Positions 27,301-38,009 of a stretch of DNA of 64,000 bases are shown here, in pieces. The DNA is from Siphonodentalium dalli (Eukaryota > Mollusca > Scaphopoda > Gadilida > Siphonodentaliidae). Both the position numbers and the translations under genes were made by a program. The stretch covers positions 27,158,987-27,222,986 of the forward strand of contig CP136063.1 of NCBI GenBank assembly GCA_032622095.1. Direction: 5' to 3'. The number at the start of each line of letters is the position of its first letter. The stretch's first letter is position 1. Under the pieces are notes generated by a model. The model searched no databases. It worked only from the letters and a program-made list of their open reading frames with translations, and had not been told where the DNA came from.

Positions 27301-30300
27301 TTGTGTAGAAAATGTTTACTGTTGAACATTTCACTTTCAATATTGAGTAGAAAGTGTTTACTGTTGATCGATTATTTCACTTTCAATGTTGAGTTGAAAG
27401 TATTTACTGTTGATCGATTTCACTTTCAATGTTGAGTAGAAACTGTTTACTGTTGATCGATTTCACTTTCCATGTTGAGTAGAAAGTATTTACTGTTGAT
27501 CGATTTCACTTTCAATGTTGGGTAGAAAGTGTTTACTGTTGATCGATTTCACTTTCAATGTTGACTAGAAAGTGTTTACTGTTAATCGATTTCACTTTCA
27601 ATGTTGAGTAGAACGTGTTTACTGTTGATCGATTTCGCTTTCAATGTTGACTAGAAAGTGTTTACTTTTGATCGATTTCACTTTCCATGTTGAGTAGAAA
27701 GTGTTTACTGTTGGTCGATTTCACTTTCGATGTTGAGTAGAAAGTGTTTACTTTTGATCGATTTCACTTTCCATGTTGAGTAGAAAGTGTTACTCTTGAT
27801 CTTTCACTTTCAGTGTTGAGTAGAAAGTGTTTACGCTTGATCTTTCACGTTCAGTGTTGAGTAGAAAGTGTTTACTGTTGATCTTTCACTTTCAGCGTTG
27901 AGTAGAAAGTGTTTACTGTTGATCGATTTCACTTTCCATGTTGAGTAGAAAGTGTTACTCTTGATCTTTCACTTTCAGTGTTGAGTAGAAAGTGTTTACG
28001 CTTGATCTTTCACGTTCAGTGTTGAGTAGAAAGTGTTTACTATTGATCTTTCACGTTCAATGTTGAGTAGACAGTGTTTACTGTTGATCGATTTCACTTT
28101 CAATGTTGAGTAGAAAGTGTTTACTCTTGATCTTTCACTTTCAGTGTTGAGTAGAAAGTGTTTACTGTTGATCTTTCACTTTCAGTGTTGAGTAGAAAGT
28201 GTTTACTGTTGATCGATTTCACTTTCAATGTTGAGTAGAAAGTGTTTACTCTTTATCTTTCACTTTCAATGTTGAGTAGAAAGTGTTTACTATTGATCTT
28301 TCACGTTCAATGTTGAGTAGACAGTGTTTACTGTTGATCGATTTCACTTTCAATGTTGAGTAGAAAGTGTTTACTGTTGATCGATTGCAGTTTGATTATT
28401 GAGTAGAAGGTGTTTACTGTTGATCGATTTCACTTTCAATGTTGAGTAGAAAGTGTTTACTGTTGATAGATTGCAGTTTGATTATTGAGTAGAAAGTGTT
28501 TACTGTTGACCGATTTCACTTTCAATGTTGTGAAAAAAGTGTTTACTGTTGCTCGATTGCAGTTTGATTATTGAGTAGAAAGTGTTTACTGTTGATCGAT
28601 TTCACTTTCAATGTTGAATAGAAGGTGTTTACTGTTGATCGATTTCACTTTCAATGTTGAGTAGAAAGTGTTTACTGTTGATCGATTGCAGTTTGATTAT
28701 TGACTAGAAAGTGTTTACTGTTGACCGATTTCACTTTCAATGTTGTGAAAAAAGTGTTTACTCTTGATGTTTCACTTTCAATGTTGAGTAGAACGTGTTT
28801 ACCTTTGATCGATTTCACTTTCAATTTTTGGTAGAAAGTGTTTACTTTTGATCGATTTCGCTTTCAATGTTGACTAGAAAGTGTTAACTGTTTATCGATT
28901 GCACTTTCAATGTAGAGTAGAAAGTGTTTATTGTTGATGGATTGCTGTTTCGATGTTAGGTAGAGAGTGTTCACTGTTGATCGATTGCACTCTCAGTGTT
29001 GGGTAGGAAGTGTTTACTCTTGATGTTTCACTTTCAATGTTGAGTATAAAGTGTTTACTGTTGATCGCTCTCAGTATCAATATTGAGTAGAATATGCTTA
29101 CTGTTGATTGATTGCACTTTCAATATTGAGTACAAAGTGTTTACTGTTGATCCATTTCACTTTCACTATTGAGTAGAACATGCTTACTGTTGATCTTTCA
29201 CTTCTAATGATGAGTAGAACGTGTTTACTGTTGATCGATTTCACTTTCAATTTTGAGTAGAAAGCGTTTACCGTTGATGCATTGAACTTTCGATGTTCAG
29301 TAGAAAGTGTTTACTGTTGATCGATTTAACTATCAATATTGAGTAGGAAGTATTTACTGTGATCGATTGCACTTTCAATGTTGAGTAGGAAGTATTTACT
29401 CTTGATGTTTCTCTTTCAATGTAGAGTAGAAAGTGTTTGCTGTTGCTCGATTTCACTCTCATTGTTGAGTAGAAAGTGTTTACTGTTGATCGATTGCACT
29501 TTCAATGTTGAGTAGGACGTATTTACTGTTGATCGCTCTCAATATCAATGTTGAGTAGAAAGTATTTACTGTGATCGATTTCACTTTCAATGTTGAGTAG
29601 GAAGTATTTACTCTTGATGTATCTCTTTCAATGTAGAGTAGAAAGTGTTTGCTGTTAATCGATTTCACTTTCAATGTAGACTAGAAAGTGTTTACTTTTG
29701 ATCATTGCTCTTTCAAAGTTGAGCAGAAAGTGTTTACTGTTGATCGATTTCACTTTCAATATTGAGTTGAAAGTGTTTACTGTTGATCGATTTCACTTTC
29801 AATATTGAGTAGAAAATGTTTACTGTTGATCGATTTCACTTTTAATGTTGAGCAACAAGTGTTTACTGTTGATCGATTGGACTTTCAATATTGAGTTGAT
29901 GGTGTTTACGTCTGATCGATTTCACTTTCAATGTTGAGTAGAAAGTGTTTACTGTTGCTCGATTTCACTTTCAATATTCAGTAGAAACTGTTTACTGTTG
30001 AACGATTTCAATTTCAATGTAGAGTCGAAAGTATTTACTGTTGAATATTGCACTTTCAATGTTGTGTAGAAAATGTTTACTGTTGAACATTTCACTTTCA
30101 ATATTGAGTAGAAAGTGTTTACTGTTGATCGATTATTTCACTTTCAATGTTGAGTTGAAAGTATTTACTGTTGATCGATTTCACTTTCAATGTTGAGTAG
30201 AAAGTGTTTACTGTTGATCGATTTCATTTTCAGTATTGAGTTGAAAGTATTTACTGTTGATCGATCAACCTTTCAAGGTTGGGTAGAAAGTGTTTACACT

Positions 30301-30998
30301 TGATCGATTTAACTTTCAATGTTGAGCAGAAAGTGTTTTCTGTTGATCTTTCATTTTCAATATTGATTAGAAAGTGTTTACTCTTGATCTTTCACTTTCA
30401 GCGTTGATCAGATAGTGTTTACTCTTGATTATTCACTTTCAGCGTTGAGTAGAAAGCGTTTACTCTTGATCTTTCACTTTCAGCGTTGAGTAGACATTGT
30501 TTACTTTTGATCTTTCACTTTCAATGTTGAGCAGAAAGTGTTTACTCTTGATCGAGTTTACTTTCAGTGTTGAGTAGAAAGTGTTTACTGTTGATCTGTC
30601 ATTTCAGCGTTGAGTAGAAAGTGTTTACTAACGATCTTTCATTTTCAATTTTGAATAGATAGTGTTTACGCTTGATCTTTCACTTTCAGCGTTGAGTAGA
30701 AAGTGTTTACTCTTGATCGTTCACTTTCAATGTTGAGTAGAAAGTGTTTACTCTTGATCTTTCACTTTGAATTTTGAGTAGAAAGTGTTTACTCTTGATC
30801 TTTCACTTTGAATTTTGAGTAGAAAGTGTTTACTGTTGATCTTTCACTTTCAGTGTTGAGTAGAAAGTGTTTACTCTTGATCGTTCGCGTTCACTGTTGA
30901 GTAGAAAGTGTTTACTCTTGATCTTTCACTTTCAATGTTGAGAAGAAACTGTTGATCGACTTCACTTTCAATTTTGAGTGTAGAAAGTTTACTCGTTG
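18375..30998 (-). repeat. Minisatellite block B2-B5, tandem higher-order copies
   Basis: Marker monomers recur with offsets of 3,148 bp (copy 2 to 3), about 2,761 bp (3 to 4) and 2,846 bp (4 to 5). Copies therefore start near 18,375, 21,540, 24,690 and 27,540. Copies 4 and 5 lack several leading monomers found in copies 2 and 3. Copy 4 carries an extra monomer pair near 26,765-26,850. The last 0.8 kb before the right arm (30,200-30,998) is a more irregular edge of single monomers, as expected where homogenisation is weakest. Confidence 0.88.
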
Positions 30999-31955
30999 AC
31001 GTATAACTGGTTTACTCAGCCATTTAATTAGCGTACCTTTGTGCTATAATTATACCGGCGTTGAGCTAGTAATCGTTGAGAGAAATTGTCCCCTGGAGTA
31101 TTTGGATAATGCCTTAAATCTATACTATGGCCCAGAGATGATAATACATATGGCTTGTTGATGCTCTGATCTGTTCTGATTGGGAACTTTATAACTTTGA
31201 ACAAACAACACGGGGAATAATAAAAAAATGGTTGTTTTAGATCAGTCTATTTCATTATAGATGGTCTCAGCTTGATTTTGGATGATTTGTATGTGTACCC
31301 ATTGAAACATACACATAGTGGCGACGTCCGAATTGGCCACTCGCCGTTCGTCCTTCCGTTCAGTCGTATGTCTATTCATCAACCCAAAATACAGATCGAG
31401 TTCGAATATGGGTTTGATCGAATATTTATAGCCCTTTTCGAAAAATAATTTCATCTTTAAAAACAATTAGATTGAATTCATTCCTCATTTCAACCAAAAA
31501 ACAATAACAAACAAACATACATTAAAAAACAAATGTAGTAAGATATTTTTTTTTTAATAATTAAACAAAATTTCTTTTTATCAGTTTCATTTAGACTGAA
31601 CTCCTTACTTAATTGGAATTAAACTATTTTGGTGCTGTTATTGTGCTTCCGTATATCTATACTGATATATTTGATATATATCTATATAGATATGTTTAAA
31701 ACATTGTGTATTGTATTTTAAGATCTGTTCGAGTTTGAAATAAAAAAAGTTAAATTAAGTTGTAGTTTGTATAATTCCATTTTCATAGTCGGCATCATAA
31801 TATTGAAGATTGTTTGATGAATTATGACTATTTGTGAAACATTTAAAGTATCTAGACATATGGCATTTAGATATACGAATATAGGTACACACATTTTGAT
31901 AGAAGTATATGGAAAAGTACTGTTCATATACACGAATAAAGGTATATACATAAAT
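30999..31955. repeat. Giant inverted repeat, right inner arm
   Basis: This is the reverse complement of 10,280-11,351. It begins at the minisatellite edge (GCCATTTAATTAGCGTACCT, 31,019-31,038) and runs to the CGAATAAAGGTATAT segment near 31,940, where the two sides stop matching. Divergence is moderate, with many small indels, so this arm pair is much older than the minisatellite copies it encloses. Confidence 0.85.
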
Positions 31956-33640
31956 TTTTTATAGCACACGAATTATTATTTAACAATTCAATTGTATATT
32001 TGAAGAAAAAAAAATTGAGATATCACATAACCTCAACAAAATTCAAATTATGGTTCAGTCATTAGTATTATCAGTGTATTACGTGGTTATAGGCTGTATA
32101 GCACATATACAACTGTTTTGAACACCGACTAGGTTAGGTTCGTGTCAAACGAAAAAGGTAATCATATTTGTGTATCTGGGCAATTTGATTTGCATTGCGT
32201 TATTTAGTCTCTGCTGACCTTGTGTGATTTAGCAAAGTAATAGTTGAAAGTACATTGAGAAATAACATAACCTGTGAATACAAATCTGATATTTACCTAC
32301 AAATTTGGGTATTGGTTTCAGTGATAACATACCCTCTGAAACCAAATGTAAAATTTATTGACCCACGAGCAATAGATTAATCACATTTGCATGGATCACA
32401 TACCATGTATATCCATATTGAATTCATAGACTCCAACTTTGATCTAAGGTATAATTTACAGCTAATCATTCGATAAATTAGTAAGGGTGTATCATATAAC
32501 ATTACTAATTGTAATATTAATTATTATCCTTCATCACATTTCATCCCATTTTCCTCTCTCCTGATTGGCTGAGAGTGCGTCACATGGCGGGTCGTAAATC
32601 ACCTTATTACCCTCGAGGGTGACATTATCTCAGTTATTGACCGCTCAGCTATTACCAGTAAACATTGAACTACGAAGAACTCAACGTGCAGAGACACTCT
32701 CACAGCTCTCTAACAATTTTCGAAAGCACTGTTTTTATAAACCCCACTGTATCATAACAACCGCGAACTGTGGTGTTTGCTAATTTGCATAATTGTGTGT
32801 TATTTTAGTTGCAATTAAAGCACGTTATGTATAAATGGTGTTATCGCGGACACAAATCCGTTATAATGTGTAATGTTCCAATTGGACCTTTTTATATCAA
32901 TACTAAAGACCGTGGGACAAATAGATAAACCTTATTATGCAGTTGCTGTGTGCTGCAGGCAATCGCACATACGATGTACATACGTTACAAATACGTTTAT
33001 GTACTAGTTCAGATAGCCACTCTTTACTGTTTATCAATTGACTCCTCAGACTTCAGAGAATACCCGTATGTTGCGTAACAATCTGTGACATATGTCAATT
33101 TCTTTTTGCACTACTACAACGTGTTAGTTTCACATTTTAGCAATCTGGAAACTAACACGTCTGTCGGCGTCTTCACGGCCATTTGAAACGAAACCAAACA
33201 TTTCGCTGCATGGCTACTCAACTTCGAAATTGCTTTACTCCTCTTTCCGTGAACCGATTTCCACCATGCAACCAGCAAACTGACCGGAGAAAAGCTGCGC
33301 AAATGACGGGTCTGTTAATTGATCCAGATGAATGTTTTATTTTCTAAATAGCAATGATTCCAACAAAAAATTAACTTTTCGAACTGGATTAAAGAATATA
33401 TGCGCGCAATTATGCCTGCTATTAAGGAGGTTTGTGTGTACTCCTTTGTCAGATAACAAAATATTGATCACCCTTGTTTTCGTGAGATACGGGGATTTGT
33501 CGCCGCTCTCGACCTGGAATGTCACCCTCGGGCCTGGCGGCCCTCGGTGACGTTCCAGGTCTCGAGCGGGCGACAAATCCCCGTGTCTCACTCAATCGCG
33601 GGCGATAACTGTATATTAGTAGATTTGATAAATTTTCGGA
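31956..33640. other. Right-arm-specific segment with a dispersed repeat
   Basis: There is no counterpart in the left arm. About 32,130-32,515 recurs as a direct copy at 39,115-39,555, sharing GTGTATCTGGGCAATTTGAT, CACCTTGTGTGATTTAGCAAAGTAAT and the CATACCATGTATATCCATATTGA block. The part from 32,520 to 33,330 has moderate GC, an ATTTGCATAAT octamer-like word (32,781-32,791) and an ATTGGCTGAGAG CCAAT-type word (32,564-32,575). I cannot tie these to a transcript. No gene is recognised. Confidence 0.55.
33482..33591. repeat. Long GC-rich hairpin, about 45-bp stem
   Basis: The left arm starts GTGAGATACGGGGATTTGTC and the right arm ends with its near-exact complement, GACAAATCCCCGTGTCTCAC. Pairing continues through CGACCTGGAATGTCACC and GGTGACGTTCCAGGTC, closing on a short GC-rich loop (CTCGGGCCTGGCGGCCCTC, 33,527-33,545). 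Only a few bases mismatch. The GC content is far above the surroundings. Both strands are open across the hairpin, but only because it is a palindrome. Confidence 0.75.
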
Positions 33641-34840
33641 AAAACGATGAAAGGTAATTATTACCTGTGAAGAAATGGAACCCAATAACTCCATTCTTCT
33701 GTATATTTGGCTGTCAAAATATTGAAAATGGTAGATATTGCCCCAGTGCCCCACAATCACTTACAAGTTGTTGTTGATGTATAAAATTTGCCATCCTGCC
33801 TTCTAAACATTGAACACTAACATGTCTGATGCACCTTGGTTAATTTTTACTTAATTTGTCACCACTGACATTACCAGAAACTTGACACAAATATCGGGGG
33901 GGGGAATCAAGTAAAATGTAACTATCTTTGGTATGAAAGGTGTTTATTGTTTTGATCTACCTTAAATGTGTCACACTAATGTGTTTATAAACCAAATTAC
34001 TCAAAATGGCTTCCGCTGTTCCGAAAATGTAACAAATTGTGACTCACTTGGTTATTATACATGTTACCTAATCAACTGACAACTAAATATCCTATTCTGG
34101 TTGCCCCATTTCCTTATGGGGCATAATATATTAATTTTAAAGTTGCCTTATGGAATTTTGCCGAGAAACTCTTTTGGGATACTGGATATATTTGTTTTTA
34201 GTAAATGGGCAGAACTGAAATGAATCATAATCTGTGGCTATTCTGGCCTATTAGGATCAAAATTGATCAACTTGATACAGAGTGCAGGTCAAGATGGCAA
34301 CCAGAGAGTTACCGTATGGTCATAGATGATGTGAGTATGTATAAAGGGAGTTATTGTATGATCATGAATGATGTGGATATGTATACATGTTTAACTATAT
34401 GTTTTTGACTGGGGTGGTCATGGTGAGATGTATGGGTATACAAGTAGTGTATGGTCATGTGTGAGGTGAATAGGTATACATGGAGTGACTATGGTTATGT
34501 GTACCTAATGTGGCTGTATGGGCATTGCTGTGGTTTACAGTAAAGCCCTAAGTAATTGACTCCTTAACCATCGCAGATTGATGGGTAACTTTTCAGGGTT
34601 TAGTTGGAAATATCGCTTGTTGTCATTCATCGGAAAACTCTCCTCCGACGAATGGCAACAAGCCATATTTCCGACTAAATCCTGAAAAATTACCCATAAT
34701 TCTGCTGTGGTTAAGGAGTCGATTATTTTGAGCATTAATGTATATAAATAACGAGAGTAGCTAAATGGTCATATGCGTGGGTGTATATGTATACATGTGT
34801 TGTCTGTGTGATCATGGATGTGATGAATGGATAAATAGAT
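33641..34840. repeat. Giant inverted repeat, right outer arm (foldback-family fragment)
   Basis: This is the reverse complement of 7,641-8,850. It also aligns, in the same orientation, with the left arm of the nested foldback element at about 53,985-54,720. Shared landmarks are AACTATCTTTGG, GGTGTTTATTGTTTTG, TTGGTTATTATACATGTTA, TATGGGGCAT and AAATGGGCAGAACT. It therefore derives from the same foldback family, oriented from arm to core in the plus direction. Confidence 0.8.
34553..34725. mobile_element. Palindromic MITE, about 173 bp (right copy)
   Basis: This is the mirrored counterpart of 7751-7923. The ends TAATTGACTCCTTAACCAT and GTGGTTAAGGAGTCGATTA are inverted, and the halves pair through AAATATCGCTTGTTGTCATTC and its complement. 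The small differences between the two copies are similar in number to those of the surrounding arms, consistent with shared descent. Confidence 0.75.
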
Positions 34841-35489
34841 GTGCATATATGTAATGCGTATAGGTGTTCATGGAATGACAGTAGTCATTGTGTGCATGTG
34901 TACCTGTAGTATGCTGGGTGGTCATTGTCGAGCGTGTGCATGGGCATGTGTATATGTACATGTATTTAACGAGTGGCTATATGACTATTGATGTGGCAAA
35001 AAGGTATACAATGAGTGACTGTATGGCCAATAGTGTGGTGAATATGTTTTCAGGGAGTGACTATATGGCAAATGGTGAGGTGAACAGGTACACGGGGAGT
35101 GACTGTATGATCATGAATGTGGTGAATAGGTATACAGGGTGTAACCATATGGTCACTGGTCAGGTGTAGGAGTATACCAGGTGTGCTAACATGGCTGTAT
35201 GGCCATGTGTAGGGTGTACGGGTACACACAAGTGTGGTTGTAAGGTTATGTAGAGGTATGTGTATAAAATGAGTGGCATTATCACCATTAGTGAGGTGCA
35301 TATGTTTAACTGGAGTGATTCTATAGTCACGGTTGGGGAGTATATGTATATGTTGCGTGGGTATTATGCCATGGGTTTGGCAAACATGAATACATGGAGT
35401 GAAGCATGACCGATGCTGAGGTGAATAGGAATACAAGGATTGACTGTATGATCATGAGTGATCGTCACTTGGTGTGCCTGCATTGTGAC
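34841..35489 (+). repeat. Degenerate core repeats of the foldback family
   Basis: Loose repeats of about 45-50 bp contain GTATACA-GGGAGTGACT-ATATGGTCAT-GGTGAGGTGAA words. They match the core of the element at 54,790-56,400, including the shared phrase GTGTGCCTGCATTGTGAC at 35,469-35,486. The array stops abruptly where the A-rich tail of the minus-strand LINE begins, so the LINE probably inserted here. Confidence 0.65.
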
Positions 35490-35938
35490 TCATTGTTTTT
35501 TGTTTTTTGTTTGTATATTTTTTATTCATATGATTTATGTACATTATATACAGTGATGTCATACAAATAACTATGTAAGTATTACAAAAACAATCAGGTT
35601 AATTATTAAAATGACATCACACGTGGGGCGGGTGTGGTCATTGCACACTAACCATGCACTCTCCTTGCACACCATACAGTACATGCATATCAATAAGTGT
35701 GTATATATGATAGACAAAACAAAAAACAAACAATAATACCTTCAAAAACACGATATATGTTGGTATTTATTTGTGTTTGCGTGTACACCCATATCAATAA
35801 AACAAACTATAAGTTGGATTGCTACCTGGTGTCAGTCTTTGTATTGATTGTATCTGGTTATTTGTCAAAATAGCTTTTTTATTGCTTATGGGCTATTGTT
35901 TAACGCTTTTGTCAAAGCACCCCATTCCTCCTGAAAAT

Positions 35939-36328
35939 TCAACAGTCTATCACTCTCAAAGCAATGATCTTTTCCATATGAGTTCGGTTAACTAATTCAT
36001 TCAAAAAAGCTTTTAAAGATAATTCAATGGGATCGAATTTCGTTTTATAGATATAGTATTTTAAAATAATTAAAATAATGTTTCTTATATTGGCACCCTT
36101 TTCCTGCGAGACCCCAAATAATATGTTACATTTTGTAAGTTGGATATCTAGTATGTTGGTGTTTATCGAACGTTGTACTGTTCTTAAGAAACATGATACT
36201 ATAGGACAGTCAAAAAATATGTGGGAAATTGATTCTATCATATGACATCGGTTACAGTTATCGCAAGTAATTTTCATCTTTTGTAGTAATTGTTTGGTCG
36301 CCAGAATTCTAGTATGTATGCGGACCAT
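35939..36328 (-). pseudogene. LINE ORF2 C-terminal zinc-knuckle (zf-RVT) fragment
   Basis: A 129-codon piece. RIHTRILATKQLLQKMKI (residues 3-20) leads into a knuckle with C22, C25, H36 and C41 and the sequence HIFFDCP, which is the C-x2-C...H-x4-C pattern of zf-RVT. This C-terminal domain contacts RNA or target DNA in LINE proteins. The frame closes at 35,939, followed by about 450 bp of 3' untranslated sequence and the A-rich tail. It overlaps the preceding fragment by 55 bases in another frame. Confidence 0.82.
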
Positions 36329-36582
36329 CGCAACCTGGTGTCAGAGAGTGATTTAAACGGCAGTGCGGATGTATATGTCCATGGTACTTGATAATTGTTA
36401 TGTCCAAGTTCTAATGCCCATTTCTGTACTGAGGAAGGTTTTGCCATTTTATCCGATATGAGAATGTCATAAAAATCTTTGCAACCCCGTATACTTTTTA
36501 GAAGTAATGATAACTTCCCGGGAATGAGGGGATTTGGTTGTTTTGATAGTCTTTGGTCAAGCAAACGCGACAGCTTGATCAA
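36274..36582 (-). pseudogene. LINE ORF2 spacer fragment
   Basis: A 102-codon piece between the thumb and zinc-knuckle segments, on the same strand and in collinear order. The part PWTYTSALPFKSLSDTRLRW resembles the region in L1/Tx1 proteins where the W-x(n)-F..LRW block precedes the zinc knuckle. I assign it by position more than by motif. Confidence 0.65.
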
Positions 36583-37052
36583 CTGTTTATTGATGCTATG
36601 GATTGTAATACAGTTTGTCGATAATCATACATTTCTTTCATCCTAGCTACAGTTGGGAGTTCATTGTTGTCGGAAATAAGGTCATTCACAAATATCACGC
36701 ATTTTCGCTTCCATTCCTGTATATCAATCGAGTATTGGTTTATGTTAATATTATCGTTGTTCCATAAAGTATTTGAGATTAGATGTGAATGTTTACTGGA
36801 TAGCTTCTTGAGTAAGTTTTTCCAAGCCGTTATGACGTCACACCAAAATGGGTTTATGATTGTATCCTTGATCGATTCCAGGTATTTTGCACCGTATGTG
36901 AGAAATAGTGGATCAGATAATATTTCGGGGGCGATACTTATCCATTTTGCGTGTTTTGTGGTGAATCGTCTGAGCCAGGTTATGTTTAGAGCTTCGATAA
37001 ATTCTTTAATTTTTGTCATTTTTAGGCCCCCTTGTTGATAACTTTTGTACAT
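36579..37052 (-). pseudogene. LINE ORF2 thumb/connection fragment
   Basis: A 157-codon piece directly downstream of the RT palm in another frame. YQQGGLKMTKIKEFIEALN (residues 5-23), followed by WLRRF, matches the conserved region just after the RT domain in L1/Tx1 LINE proteins. The rest (to residue 157) is low-conservation spacer. It is separated from the palm piece by a gap of 10 bases and overlaps the next frame by 4 bases, so single-base indels explain the breaks. Confidence 0.82.
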
Positions 37053-37062
37053 TTGTGAACGT

Positions 37063-37821
37063 TTAATTCGGTCTCGTTTCCCGTTCCAGATAAAAGTTTG
37101 GGTGGGATTTGGAAGAGATTGGAATAGATGGACTAATTGGAATTATGGTAGATTTGATTATTACAATACGACCCAGTGGAGTTAAGGCTCTATGCTTCCA
37201 TTTTTCAATTCCGGCTTTCATTTCGATAAGTATGTTTCCAAAATTGAGGGTATGCAATTGCGATAAATCTGTACTGTATGTTATTCCCAGCAATTTGAAT
37301 TGTTTTCTTATAGAAATGTCGCAATTGTCGATGGGTGCACCGGTGGTGTCCTTTTTTGCGCCTAACCAAACTATCTGACATTTTTCCAGGTTGGCTTTCA
37401 ATCCTGACATGTTTGCGAATGTGTCGAGAACATTCAAGCTTTCTTTAAGGGATTCTTCGTTTCCGTCCAGGATGAGTGTAGTGTCGTCGGCATACTGATT
37501 AATGTTATGTTCTGTACTGCCGAGGGTGATGCCTTTTATCTTTTTATTTTCCCTCACCATAATTGCAAGTATTTCTGCACATAGGAGAAAAATGTACGGA
37601 GATACCGGGTCTCCTTGTCTACAGCCTCTCGATGGCTGGAAAAAGGGAGATATTGTGCCGTTAACGAGGACTGCCGATCTAATGTCTGTATAAAACGTTT
37701 TTATCCACCTTCTAATCGATTCTCCGAAGTTAAATTTCAATAAGCACTCATCGACAAATGACTCATGTTTGCTGAGTGAGTTGTTTGTACTTGTGTAACC
37801 TGGATGGCTATCGCTTTCCAC
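37063..37821 (-). pseudogene. LINE reverse transcriptase palm fragment (L1/Tx1-like)
   Basis: A 252-codon piece. RQGDPVSP (residues 68-75) is the conserved RT block before the active site. YADD (110-113) supplies the catalytic aspartate pair, and LLGITYS further on matches the post-ADD region of LINE RTs. The upstream palm aspartate (motif A) is absent because of the 5' truncation. The reading frame ends within the segment that should lead into the (F/I)WNGKRDR-type block, so a frameshift near 37,060 separates it from the next piece. It acts, or once acted, in target-primed reverse transcription. The apparent first methionine is not a real start. Confidence 0.88.
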
Positions 37822-37830
37822 AATAAATCA

Positions 37831-38009
37831 AGGACATATTAATTGATAGAGTGGTCTTGTCAGAGAGTTCGCCATCTTGATGGCGTTTGTGCACAGTGGA
37901 GGAAACGTTAAACTCCCTGACAATAGTTGATCAAATTAGATGCTAATGGGCAGGTGATTCAATCACTCAATTCAGTGATATCGATATGTCAACTATACAG
38001 AATAATGCA
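37831..38009. other. Short spacer
   Basis: Nothing is recognised beyond a short inverted pair, GCCATCTTGATGGCG, near 37,871. The core repeats seen left of the LINE do not resume here, so the LINE's right edge also coincides with a break in the surrounding repeat. Confidence 0.4.

Larger units (their letters stand above)
11352..30998. repeat. 41/43-bp minisatellite with higher-order structure, about 19.6 kb
   Basis: This is a continuous array of roughly 460 monomers. One strand reads CTACTCAACATTGAAAGTGA, then AAGATCAACAG or AATCGATCAACAG, then TAAACACTTT. The AAGATC form is 41 bp and the AATCGATC form is 43 bp, and the two often alternate. Polarity changes at about 13,191, 16,825 and 18,375. 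The array is flanked on both sides by the giant inverted repeat. Within each higher-order copy the monomers differ clearly, while corresponding monomers in different copies are nearly identical, which indicates recent homogenisation. Minus-strand frames of 60-106 codons only re-read the repeat. Confidence 0.95.
35490..37830 (-). mobile_element. L1/Tx1-like LINE, 5'-truncated and decayed
   Basis: This non-LTR retrotransposon copy reads on the minus strand from about 37,830 to an A-rich tail (T-rich on the plus strand) near 35,490-35,530. It retains four protein pieces in the order expected for an ORF2: reverse transcriptase palm, thumb with a GGLKM..I..F.EALNITWLRR block, a spacer, and a C-terminal CCHC-type zinc knuckle (zf-RVT). 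The WLRR block and the zf-RVT knuckle are characteristic of the L1/Tx1 side of LINE diversity. The endonuclease and the first half of the RT are missing. Frames are broken between pieces. No target duplication was identified with confidence. Confidence 0.85.

Noticed and set aside
13886..30000. Repetitive secreted or structural protein gene on the minus strand
   Set aside because: No long frame continues beyond about 106 codons, there is no signal peptide, and the frames follow only from the 84-bp dimer arithmetic.
11352..30998. CRISPR-like array
   Set aside because: Monomers are contiguous with no unique spacers, the genome is eukaryotic, and variation is spread over the whole unit.
33114..33302. 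62-codon minus-strand frame with basic N terminus
   Set aside because: No counterpart in the left arm or elsewhere in the window, and no recognised motif.
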